Positions 6,892-13,564 of a stretch of DNA of 16,779 bases are shown here, piece by piece. A program made the translations under genes and the position numbers. Position 1 is the first letter of the stretch. Every line of letters begins with the position of its first letter. The DNA comes from Alphaproteobacteria bacterium (lineage in GTDB: Bacteria > Pseudomonadota > Alphaproteobacteria > Puniceispirillales > Puniceispirillaceae), in assembly GCA_011524805.1 (NCBI GenBank), contig WTJO01000014.1:1-16779 (forward strand), written 5' to 3'. The notes beneath the pieces were generated by a model, which was not told where the DNA came from, did no database searches, and saw nothing but the letters and a program-made list of their open reading frames with translations.

Positions 6892-8223
6892 ATGCAGCAA
6901 GATAGGCGGCGGCAAGGTAAATTATGGCTATCTGTACTGACAGCCATCTGTGGCCTGCCTGTAATATTGGACATTTCTGATGCGCTCTGGCTTGAAGCGA
7001 TAGCCCTTAGCCTGTTTGCCTGTCTTGTGGTGCTGACCGTCAGCCTGATGCGGGCAGGCTCATACCTGATTATCGCCGTGCTTGTGGTGATTGGTATTGC
7101 GATATTGCCATCCATACCTGATATGGCCGCCCTGCGTGAGGCAGGCCAGTTTGTGCTGGTATTTGGCTGTCTTATGCCTGTATTAACCCTTATCAGGGCA
7201 ACTGCAACGTCAATGCCGTCAGTCTGGCAAACCCAGAAGCGGCTAGCAGAATTACCGGCAAATGCTTCGGCATCTGGGCTTCAGCTTACTGCCCATATAT
7301 TGGGGGGTGTGCTGAATATTGGCACCTTTGCGCTCATCTCTGCGAGTATGCCGAAAGATGCAGATGATGAACGGAGGCGTATCGCGGCTGAGGCGGTGCT
7401 ACGTGGCATGAATTCGGCTGTTATCTGGTCGCCATTTTTTGTCAGCTTTGCTGTCGGTTCAGCCTATCTGCCTGCCGGTATCGAAACAGGTGCAATTCTG
7501 GCAGGCATAGTCACCGCCGCTCTGTTCTTTATGGTATCGGTAACAGCCATGGCCTATGCTGGCGGCAGTGTTGCGCTGATAGCGGCTTTACGCCCGCTTA
7601 CACCAATTGCCTCGCGGCTGGCCGTGATTTTTATATGTGTGATTGTCATCGGCTATATATTCAACCTTACAGCCCTTCTGGCGGTGATTGTTACCATGCC
7701 GGTATTATGTACTGTCCAGATTGCCAGACGGCCAGATATGGCCAGACAGATAGCCAGCCAGTTTTCTGCTCTGCAACGTGCCGGCGGAGATGAATTTGTG
7801 ATTATCTCAATCTCCATGGTGATCGCCGCGCTGGCAACCGGAAGCCCTGCGCTCAATGCCATATTAATCTCGTTATTTGGTGAACAGCCTGAATTATGGC
7901 TTAAAATCTGGATGCTGCCAGTGATTGTCTGGATATGCTCACTGGGGGGGATTCATCCGGTTATATCTTCAGCGCCACTGCTTGGCTTTTTCGCGCCCAT
8001 GATAGGTCCGTTTGAGGCTATCTTTGTGATGCAGGCGCATATGATAGGCTGGGCGGCAGGTACCATGACATCATTTTCATCCATGTCAGTGGTAACCGTG
8101 GCAGAACAGTTCTCGCTTCGCCCTATGCAGCTTGCCTTTGGGCGCAACCTTATGTTCTCGGCAATGCTGGCAATAGGCGGTGGCGGGCTATGGGCAGGCA
8201 TCTATAGCCTCATGGCAGGCTGA
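6892..8223 (+). CDS. Multi-pass membrane protein, possible ion-transporter-superfamily permease
   Basis: The product is 443 residues, mostly hydrophobic, with about 10 to 12 predicted membrane segments by eye. A more hydrophilic stretch lies between about 105 and 175 (TSMPSVWQTQKRLAELPANAS... MPKDADDERRR) and a cytoplasmic-looking loop near 280-305. Two glycine/serine-rich re-entrant-like patches, GGIHPVISSAPLLGF and GTMTSFSSMSVVT, fall in the second half and recall the hairpins of ion-transporter (IT) superfamily carriers, but I could not match it to a named family. There is no signal peptide and no ATPase partner, so a secondary carrier is likely. It is 56 bases downstream of the DUF1330 gene with AGAGG before the start. 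As the last gene of the cluster it may import the methylated amine substrate or export a product. It converges with the LivF-type gene. Confidence 0.65.
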   Translation: MQQDRRRQGKLWLSVLTAICGLPVILDISDALWLEAIALSLFACLVVLTVSLMRAGSYLIIAVLVVIGIAILPSIPDMAALREAGQFVLVFGCLMPVLTLIRATATSMPSVWQTQKRLAELPANASASGLQLTAHILGGVLNIGTFALISASMPKDADDERRRIAAEAVLRGMNSAVIWSPFFVSFAVGSAYLPAGIETGAILAGIVTAALFFMVSVTAMAYAGGSVALIAALRPLTPIASRLAVIFICVIVIGYIFNLTALLAVIVTMPVLCTVQIARRPDMARQIASQFSALQRAGGDEFVIISISMVIAALATGSPALNAILISLFGEQPELWLKIWMLPVIVWICSLGGIHPVISSAPLLGFFAPMIGPFEAIFVMQAHMIGWAAGTMTSFSSMSVVTVAEQFSLRPMQLAFGRNLMFSAMLAIGGGGLWAGIYSLMAG

Positions 8224-8234
8224 GATATCCAGAA

Positions 8235-8269
8235 TTAAAAAAACCCCTGCCAGCATGCTGGCAGAGGTT
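8235..8269 (-). terminator. Intrinsic terminator of the LIV operon, between convergent genes
   Basis: The perfect 18-base palindrome CTGCCAGCATGCTGGCAG (8247-8264) extends through one C/A mismatch to a stem at 8242-8269. Read on the minus strand the stem is followed by seven T residues and then AATT, the classic layout for a terminator just after the LivF-type stop at 8298. On the plus strand the downstream side is only moderately T-rich, so termination of the permease mRNA is less certain. Confidence 0.85.
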
Positions 8270-8297
8270 AATGTTACTAGCCATGATGAGGGGCTGA

Positions 8298-9302
8298 TTA
8301 TCCGCCAAGGAATAACCGTCCAACATCTGGGTTCTTCAGCAGATCATCACCTTTATCCGCCATAGCTGTTTCGCCTGATACCAGCACATAGCCAAGATCG
8401 GCAAATTCCAGCCCTTTCTTGGCGTTTTGCTCAACCATCACAATGGTCTTGCCATCAACATGTTGCAGATCATGCAGGATTTCGAACACCATATCGATAA
8501 AGCGCGGTTCAAGCCCGATTGACGGCTCGTCAACCAGCAATACATCCGGATTCATCACCAGTGCGCGGGATATTTCCAGCAGGCGGCGCTCACCACCAGA
8601 TAGTACACCGGCAGGCTTATCACGTCTGTCTGCAAGGCGGGTATATTTCTCAAACACGCGTTCGGCAGCTTCTTTTGCTTCTGCCGGCTTGTCTTTCAGA
8701 AATCCGCCCATCAGCAGATTTTCTTCGACCGTCATGCCCGGAAAGACAGACTTATCCTGCAGAATGTAGGCAATGCCTGCCTGCGCCAGTTTCTGCGACG
8801 AGGTCAGGGCAGTTACATCACGTCCCTCAACAGAAATTTTACCTGAGAAGATATTGGTAAAGCCAAAGATAGAATGAAGCACTGTTGACTTACCGGCACC
8901 GTTCGGGCCAATCAGACATAGAGACTGGCCTTTTTTCACATGCATGGTGAAATCATGCAGAATTTGCATCTTGCCATAGCCTGCACATAGATTGTCAATC
9001 ACCAGAAAACTATCGTCATTTGCCAGCTTTTTCAGCTTTTTCAGATCAGGTGCATTGGCGGCGATTGAGGCAGCTTCCTTTGCCACCTGATCAACACTCA
9101 TCACCACATCAACACCGCCCATACCGTAGCCGGAGATGTTCTTCTCTTTCTTCGCCTTGCTGGCAGTTGCCTTTTTGGCAGCTTTCTTTGCAGGTGCTTT
9201 TGCCGCTGCCTTCTTGGCCGCAGTTACAGCTTTCTTGGCAGTTGTTTTCGCTGCTTTTTTGGCTGCTTTCTTAGCACTCTTTTTTGCTGGAGCCTTTGCC
9301 AT
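8298..9302 (-). CDS. livF: LIV/HAAT ABC transporter ATPase (LivF-type) with a lysine/alanine-rich N-terminal tail
   Basis: The product is 334 residues, about 100 longer than a usual LivF (about 235). Residues 1-54 are almost only Lys and Ala (43 of 54 by count) in AKKAA-type units like histone H1 or AlgP tails. Residues 55-97 form a linker. The ATPase runs from about 98: Walker A GPNGAGKST (132-140), Q-loop LQDK (181-184), signature LSGGE (234-238), Walker B VLLVDEP (254-260), and VEQN in place of an H-loop His, which is usual for LivF. The long start is supported by a strong ribosome binding site (GGAGGA) and by TAATG coupling to the upstream ATPase stop. Internal ATGs at residues 61 and 68 have no such support. 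It should pair with the LivG-type ATPase to power uptake. The tail's role is unknown; binding to nucleic acid, membrane lipid or a partner is possible. Confidence 0.92.
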   Translation of the reverse strand: MAKAPAKKSAKKAAKKAAKTTAKKAVTAAKKAAAKAPAKKAAKKATASKAKKEKNISGYGMGGVDVVMSVDQVAKEAASIAANAPDLKKLKKLANDDSFLVIDNLCAGYGKMQILHDFTMHVKKGQSLCLIGPNGAGKSTVLHSIFGFTNIFSGKISVEGRDVTALTSSQKLAQAGIAYILQDKSVFPGMTVEENLLMGGFLKDKPAEAKEAAERVFEKYTRLADRRDKPAGVLSGGERRLLEISRALVMNPDVLLVDEPSIGLEPRFIDMVFEILHDLQHVDGKTIVMVEQNAKKGLEFADLGYVLVSGETAMADKGDDLLKNPDVGRLFLGG

Positions 9303-10045
9303 TAATGTCCTCCTAGATAAGCGTCAATCACGCGCTGGTCATTTTGTAATTCGGCAGGCTTGCCATCCGCCAGCATGCGGCCATTTGATAGACAGTAGAT
9401 ATGCTCTGCCAGATTCATGATAACGCGCATATTATGCTCAATTACACATAAGGTGATGCCAAGCTCCTCATTTGCCTTGCGAAGCCTGTCAATCAGCCCG
9501 TTAATCAATGTCGGGTTAATGCCGGCAGTAGGCTCGTCCAGAAGAAGCACCTTTGGCTCATTCATTAGTGCCATTGCAAATTCAAGCAGCTTTTGCTGAC
9601 CAAAGGATAGATCCCCAGAGATCAGATTTCGCTTTGAATATAGGCCAACAAATTCCAGCAAATGCTCGGCACGATCCTTAATCTCGCCACGCCGGCTTGC
9701 AAAGATGCCATCTTTTGAATCTTTGCGGTGAGAGACAGATATCTGCATATTGTCCACACAGTTCATCTTGCTATAGATGCGTGTCTGCTGGAAGGTTCTA
9801 AGCATGCCCAGACGGGCAATATCACCTACCATTAGATGCGAGATTTCCTGACCGTCAAATTCGATATTGCCGCCATCAATCGGATGATAGCCTACAATCG
9901 AATTAAACAGGGTCGTCTTGCCGCAGCCATTAGGGCCAATAATGCCCGTAATCGATCCTTGTTTCACTGTCATTGTAATATCGACATTAGCCTTCACGCC
10001 GCCATAGGATTTGGAGACATTATTTACCTTAATAATATCACTCAT
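9302..10045 (-). CDS. livG: LIV/HAAT ABC transporter ATPase (LivG-type)
   Basis: This is a normal-length 247-residue ATPase with all nucleotide-binding motifs: Walker A GPNGCGKTT (37-45), Q-loop RTFQQTRIY (83-91), signature LSFGQQ (146-151, a variant of LSGGQ), Walker B VLLLDEP (166-172) and H-loop His204 in VIEHNM. The TFQ(N/Q)TR segment and the C-terminal LADGKPAELQNDQRVIDAYLG are typical of LivG. It follows the LivM-type permease by two bases, and the strong ribosome binding site GGAGGCG lies inside the end of that gene. Its own TAA overlaps the ATG of the LivF-type gene by one base, implying translational coupling. The LSFGQ variant is common in this subfamily and not a sign of inactivity. 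Confidence 0.95.
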   Translation of the reverse strand: MSDIIKVNNVSKSYGGVKANVDITMTVKQGSITGIIGPNGCGKTTLFNSIVGYHPIDGGNIEFDGQEISHLMVGDIARLGMLRTFQQTRIYSKMNCVDNMQISVSHRKDSKDGIFASRRGEIKDRAEHLLEFVGLYSKRNLISGDLSFGQQKLLEFAMALMNEPKVLLLDEPTAGINPTLINGLIDRLRKANEELGITLCVIEHNMRVIMNLAEHIYCLSNGRMLADGKPAELQNDQRVIDAYLGGH

Positions 10046-10047
10046 AA

Positions 10048-11097
10048 TTACGCCTCCGCCTTGTCTGCTGTATTGCTGTCATCAACAACAATACCAAACA
10101 TTTCAGGATATTTTGTCTGAAGCCAGCCCATCAATCCCTGCTGGAAATAGACAATATTTATAATCAAGATAAGACCAAGAGCGATCCACTGTAGATTGAG
10201 CAGATATGTCCATGTTGCTTCTTTAACAACATGGAAGATAATTGCGCCTACGACTGGCCCCCACAACGTACCTTTACCGCCAAGCAGCACCATTGCCACC
10301 ATGAAAATGCCAAAAGTCGGGATGGGATAAGCAACTTCCTTGTCAATAAAGCCTGCCATATTGCCAGCCACCGCGCCAATAGCGCCCATAAATATAGCCG
10401 CCACACCCCAGCCAATCCGCTTGTATTTCAAAGTTGGAATGCCCATCGCTTCTGCTTTATCTTCATCATCACGGATAGCATTAATGGCCAGACCGAATTG
10501 CGTTGAATACATCCAGCGCAACAGGAAATGTGCCATAATGGTCAAAATAAAACATAAGATATAGAAGAAGGTTGACCGGAACTCAATATCGCCGGGGAAT
10601 AGCGGCATTGAAATACCGGATGCTCCTCCAACATAATTTATTGTAATGGTCAATTCGGCAACTGCTACCGCGATGCCAAGAGAGCCAATAGCAAAATAGG
10701 GGCCTCGCAATCCAAACATAAAGGTGGAAAGCAATAACGATAATAATAAACCCACCACCGCGGCCGCTATTATCCCAAAAAATAACCCTTGAAAATACTG
10801 TGCATCGGTGAATTCAGGCTTAATTGAGCCCATCGCCGAGGTATATTCGCCTACCCCGCCTTCATAGAAAAAGGCAATCTGGACAATGGCCGACACATAC
10901 ATGCCTACCCCAAAAAAGGTGATGTTGCCAAGCGAGTTATAGCCCATTTGGCCGCCCAGAATGTCCCATGTGGATGCCATCAGCACCATCATCCAGAGAT
11001 AGGCGATTGACAATGTATAATCTGGAAACAGAATAGGTCCAAAAACCCCAAAAAGTCCCAATCCTGCATAGGTTATTAACGTGTTTTTCTTAATCAT
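10048..11097 (-). CDS. livM: LIV/HAAT ABC transporter permease (LivM-type)
   Basis: The product is 349 residues from the ATG at 11097, which overlaps the TAA of the LivH-type gene (TAATG). The frame stays open further upstream through the LivH gene, but those residues are not LivM-like, so the longer reading was rejected. The protein is strongly hydrophobic with about 8 to 10 membrane segments. It carries the family's ATPase-contact loop, INAIRDDEDKAEAMGI, and the late motif GGKGTLWGPVVGA. Together with the LivH-type permease it should form the membrane channel. The C-terminal tail after the last helix (about 25 residues, ending DDSNTADKAEA) is acidic and polar. The substrate cannot be told from the permease. 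Confidence 0.93.
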   Translation of the reverse strand: MIKKNTLITYAGLGLFGVFGPILFPDYTLSIAYLWMMVLMASTWDILGGQMGYNSLGNITFFGVGMYVSAIVQIAFFYEGGVGEYTSAMGSIKPEFTDAQYFQGLFFGIIAAAVVGLLLSLLLSTFMFGLRGPYFAIGSLGIAVAVAELTITINYVGGASGISMPLFPGDIEFRSTFFYILCFILTIMAHFLLRWMYSTQFGLAINAIRDDEDKAEAMGIPTLKYKRIGWGVAAIFMGAIGAVAGNMAGFIDKEVAYPIPTFGIFMVAMVLLGGKGTLWGPVVGAIIFHVVKEATWTYLLNLQWIALGLILIINIVYFQQGLMGWLQTKYPEMFGIVVDDSNTADKAEA

Positions 11098-12002
11098 TAT
11101 CTTAATACCTGTCTGTTGCGTTTCATCGAAATTTGACGCCAGATGAGAACAAGAACAAGCATGCTGACCGGTGCCGCAACTTCGTATGCGGTGCCGATAA
11201 TAACGCCTGTATATTTTTCGACCAGCCCGATCCCAAATGCAGCCCCTATCACGCCAGGCAAGTTGCCGAGACCAGCAGCCGTTACAATCGCGAATGAGCG
11301 CACTGAGTAGGTGATGCCGTAGAAAGGCTGAATAACCCAAATAATTGATACCAGCACACCCGCCGCTCCACACAGAGCAGAGTTGAATGCGAAAGTGATG
11401 GCATAAATCCGGTCTGTGTCTATACCCATAACTCGCGCTGCTCGTGGGTCCTGAGCGGTTGCTCTGATAGCCTGTCCGGTGCGTGATTTCTTCATGAATA
11501 CCACAACAGCTGAAGCTATAAGTCCAGCAAGTATCAACGATAGCACTTTCGATGATGGCACAGTAACCATATTATCGAAGTAATCCCAGTTTGGCATGTG
11601 AAGGTCAATCGTCTGAACTTCAGGGCCATAAATCAGGTTCATAACTTGCTGCATCAGCAATGACAGACCAAACGTTGCTAGCAAGGATACGAACATATCT
11701 TCATTAATGATACGTCGTATCATCCCCACATAAATTATCCACCCATACATGAACATGGTTGCAATCACAATGATCAGGATAAGCGGTAGCGGGACATTCG
11801 CCTGTGATAGTGAAAGCGCCATATAGCCGCCCATAATCACAAAGTCGCCCTGAGCCAGGTTTTTAATATTCATAACACCCCATACAAGCGCAAGCCCGTA
11901 TGCGCTGAGTGCAAAGACGGCACCAACAAAAATGCCTTCTAGAATAACCTGGACGTTAATGATCGGCGCCCACACAAATAGCAGCTGCAGATTATCTAAC
12001 AT
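11097..12002 (-). CDS. livH: LIV/HAAT ABC transporter permease (LivH-type)
   Basis: The product is 301 residues with about eight membrane segments. Family blocks are clear: GIFVGAVFALSAYGLALVWG (near 24-43) followed by MNIKNLAQGDFVIMGGY, then the ATPase-contact loop GQAIRATAQDPRAARVMGID, then the GLGNLPGVIGAAFGIGL block near the end. A good ribosome binding site (GGAGA, with six bases to the ATG) sits downstream of the terminator that separates this gene from the binding-protein gene. It is therefore expressed only from transcripts that read through, or from an undetected internal promoter. It is coupled by a one-base overlap to the LivM-type gene. Confidence 0.94.
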   Translation of the reverse strand: MLDNLQLLFVWAPIINVQVILEGIFVGAVFALSAYGLALVWGVMNIKNLAQGDFVIMGGYMALSLSQANVPLPLILIIVIATMFMYGWIIYVGMIRRIINEDMFVSLLATFGLSLLMQQVMNLIYGPEVQTIDLHMPNWDYFDNMVTVPSSKVLSLILAGLIASAVVVFMKKSRTGQAIRATAQDPRAARVMGIDTDRIYAITFAFNSALCGAAGVLVSIIWVIQPFYGITYSVRSFAIVTAAGLGNLPGVIGAAFGIGLVEKYTGVIIGTAYEVAAPVSMLVLVLIWRQISMKRNRQVLR

Positions 12003-12017
12003 AAGTGTCTCCGGTGA

Positions 12018-12055
12018 GAAAAAGGAAAAGAAAAAGGGGCAGAGTTGCCCCTTTT
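12018..12055 (-). terminator. Intrinsic terminator/attenuator between the binding-protein and LivH-type genes
   Basis: A hairpin with a perfect 10-bp stem (12032-12041 with 12046-12055; GC core GGGGCA/TGCCCC) and a four-base loop begins 18 bases after the binding-protein stop codon. On the minus strand it is followed by a T-rich run, TTTTTCTTTTCCTTTTTC, down to 12018. This is a textbook Rho-independent terminator placed inside the operon. Partial read-through would give more binding protein than membrane components, as is common for such transporters. Confidence 0.88.
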
Positions 12056-12072
12056 CCAGTTAGTGAAGTTTC

Positions 12073-13302
12073 TTAGTAAGTGACATTCCGTGGGAAGGTC
12101 ATATCGGCGAACGATTCTACGAGTGAATACGATCCGTCGGCACCAATTTGGCGCATGAACATAGGCTTTGCTATGTTGTTGCCAGCTTCCGAGAATTTGA
12201 TATCACCATAGAATGTTTCCATTTCGACTGCAGAAATCGCATCCCTGACTGTGTCTTTATCAAAGCTGTTTGCCGCTTCGAATGCCTCTTTCCATACATA
12301 TACGGCGGCAGATGCCTGAGCTGACTGGTAAGGCACAGAAGTGTATGAAGGGTAGTCTTTTTTGAAACCTTCATTCCAATCCATAGCGCTTCCGAACATT
12401 GGATCTGATTTTGACAATGTTTCTACCCACTGTGTTGGGCAAAGGAAGCCTGTGGCAGCATTTGGAAACTTTTCTTGCACTTTGGCAGCTTCACAATGCG
12501 TCATTGCGATCATCGGCACGTTTACTTTCATTTCATCAATCTGGCGAGCAGCAGTCGCTGCGCCTTTTGAATGACCCGAAATAATAAGAATGTCGGGCTT
12601 AAGCGCTTTTACTTTTGTCAATGTTGTAGACATGTCTGACAAGTCAGCAGGAAGCTGGTCGTCAATGATGATTTTCATGCCGTACTCATTGATGTTATCG
12701 ATAACACCAGCGCGAACATCCATCGAGAATGGGTCGCCTTCAAATGCTAAGGCAACTCTGACTTCAGACGGGCTTCTGAAATTCTTTTTTCTTTCTTCAG
12801 CAGCCATATGGACGGCAGAAGCAAGGTACTGTTCTGACGTTGATAGAACGGCAAACAGATACTTATACCCTTGAGTGAAAAGTGAACGTGATGCACCTTC
12901 AGCTTCCACCATTGGCACACCAAACTTTTCTGACACAGGCGCAATCGCTTTTGTCATGCCAGAGCTGTATGGGCCAAGCATAAATTCTACACCATCCTGC
13001 TGTATAAGACGCTCAGCAAGCTGAGCACCACGTGCAGGAGTTGATTCATCATCATAATACTTGATGGCTAATTTATAGCTTTTTCCGCCTACCATTACGC
13101 CACCAGCCTCGTTTATGACCTTCGCAGCATAATCGTAACCACGTTGTGTGTGCAGACCATTTGTTGCATATTTGCCTGTCAAAGAGATTGATGAGCCAAG
13201 AATAATGGTATCACCTTCGACTTTAGCGTTGGCAGGTGCGGATACACCCGCAACAGTCAGTGCAACTGCGCCAGCAATTGCCATGTAAGACCGTAATTTC
13301 AT
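12073..13302 (-). CDS. LIV/HAAT periplasmic substrate-binding protein (Leu/Ile/Val-binding-like)
   Basis: The product is 409 residues. It opens with a clear Sec signal peptide: a basic MKLR start, a hydrophobic core, and a likely cut after ANA at residue 26. The mature part begins with the type 1 periplasmic-binding fold strand GDTIILGSSISLTGKYA, followed by the hallmarks VINEAGGVMVGGKSYKLAIKYYDDEST and LGPYSSGMTKAIAPVSEKFGVPMVEAEGAS. This is a ligand catcher of the branched-chain amino acid/amide/urea class. The precise ligand is unknown and could be a branched amino acid, amide or other nitrogen compound. It is the first gene of the transporter operon, has a very good ribosome binding site (GGAGGAAA), and is followed by a terminator. 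Its base composition is more AT-rich than the cluster at 4026-8223 (45% GC over bases 12661-12840). Confidence 0.94.
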   Translation of the reverse strand: MKLRSYMAIAGAVALTVAGVSAPANAKVEGDTIILGSSISLTGKYATNGLHTQRGYDYAAKVINEAGGVMVGGKSYKLAIKYYDDESTPARGAQLAERLIQQDGVEFMLGPYSSGMTKAIAPVSEKFGVPMVEAEGASRSLFTQGYKYLFAVLSTSEQYLASAVHMAAEERKKNFRSPSEVRVALAFEGDPFSMDVRAGVIDNINEYGMKIIIDDQLPADLSDMSTTLTKVKALKPDILIISGHSKGAATAARQIDEMKVNVPMIAMTHCEAAKVQEKFPNAATGFLCPTQWVETLSKSDPMFGSAMDWNEGFKKDYPSYTSVPYQSAQASAAVYVWKEAFEAANSFDKDTVRDAISAVEMETFYGDIKFSEAGNNIAKPMFMRQIGADGSYSLVESFADMTFPRNVTY

Positions 13303-13319
13303 AATTTCCTCCGATTTTA

Positions 13320-13333
13320 TTGGAACATTCCAA
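13320..13333. promoter_or_regulatory. Operator-like dyad in the LIV operon leader
   Basis: TTGGAA-CA-TTCCAA is a perfect 6+6 inverted repeat, 18 bases upstream of the binding-protein start codon and just before its ribosome binding site. It uses the same TGGAA/TTCCA half-sites as the two dyads further upstream (13382-13416). It could be an operator or a small mRNA hairpin near the ribosome binding site. Confidence 0.45.
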
Positions 13334-13356
13334 GAGGCTTTATCCTAAACAGATGA

Positions 13357-13385
13357 AATATTTTTAAAAGGTAAATTTTCGCCAA
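13357..13385 (-). promoter_or_regulatory. Candidate sigma70-type promoter of the LIV operon
   Basis: On the minus strand TTGGCG (13385-13380) and AATATT (13362-13357) are separated by 17 bases, each matching four of six consensus positions. The implied start of transcription, near 13350, leaves a leader of about 50 bases before the binding-protein ATG. The -35 element overlaps a dyad described separately. The assignment is weak, and other AT-rich positions in 13340-13400 could serve. Confidence 0.3.
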
Positions 13386-13416
13386 TTTGGAAATTTTTTA
13401 TTTCCATATTGGAAAT
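13382..13416. promoter_or_regulatory. Tandem operator-like dyads upstream of the LIV operon
   Basis: Two related sites, CCAATTTGGAAAT (13382-13394) and CCATATTGGAAAT (13404-13416), agree at 11 of 13 positions and are spaced exactly 22 bases apart, about two helical turns. Each contains a dyad (CCAA-T-TTGG and CCA-TAT-TGG), and the second extends to the perfect 17-base ATTTCCATATTGGAAAT (13400-13416). Equal facing and helical phasing suggest cooperative binding of a dimeric regulator. The regulator is unidentified; the Lrp-type protein in this window is one candidate. Confidence 0.5.
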
Positions 13417-13530
13417 GGACAGGCCAGAACGTATTATTTCTGCAAGGCTTCTCGGATTCCCTGTGTAAAGCATTGTTTTTGCCAGCAAAAAAACTGCTGC
13501 AAGCGAATAGATGTTCATTTTTGCATGGTG

Positions 13531-13564
13531 AAAATCAGGCCAGTGCCGGCATCTCCTTGCCTGA
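13531..13564 (-). terminator. Possible intrinsic terminator after the EamA-type gene
   Basis: TCAGGC (13535-13540) pairs with GCCTGA (13559-13564), which begins directly after the EamA-type stop codon. The 18-base loop contains a TGCCGGCA palindrome. On the minus strand the stem is followed by only four T residues. It is plausible as a terminator separating the dioxygenase/EamA unit from the LIV operon, but the long loop and short T-tract make it weak. Confidence 0.4.

Noticed and set aside
9136..9420. A hydrophobic plus-strand ORF (Ala/Phe/Leu-rich, membrane-like) antisense to the LivF tail
   Set aside because: The AAFLAAFLA pattern is simply the complement of Lys/Ala codons; it has no ribosome binding site and overlaps the supported ATPase start.
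4833..10763. Several GCGGCCGC octamers inside genes
   Set aside because: They encode Ala/Arg runs in coding frames and do not form a spaced array; there is no sign of a functional repeat.
11098..11373. A 92-residue in-frame extension upstream of the LivM-type permease, giving 441 residues
   Set aside because: It overlaps the LivH-type gene almost fully in another frame, its residues are Cys/Arg-rich and not membrane-like, and the ATG at 11097 gives the normal LivM length with TAATG coupling.
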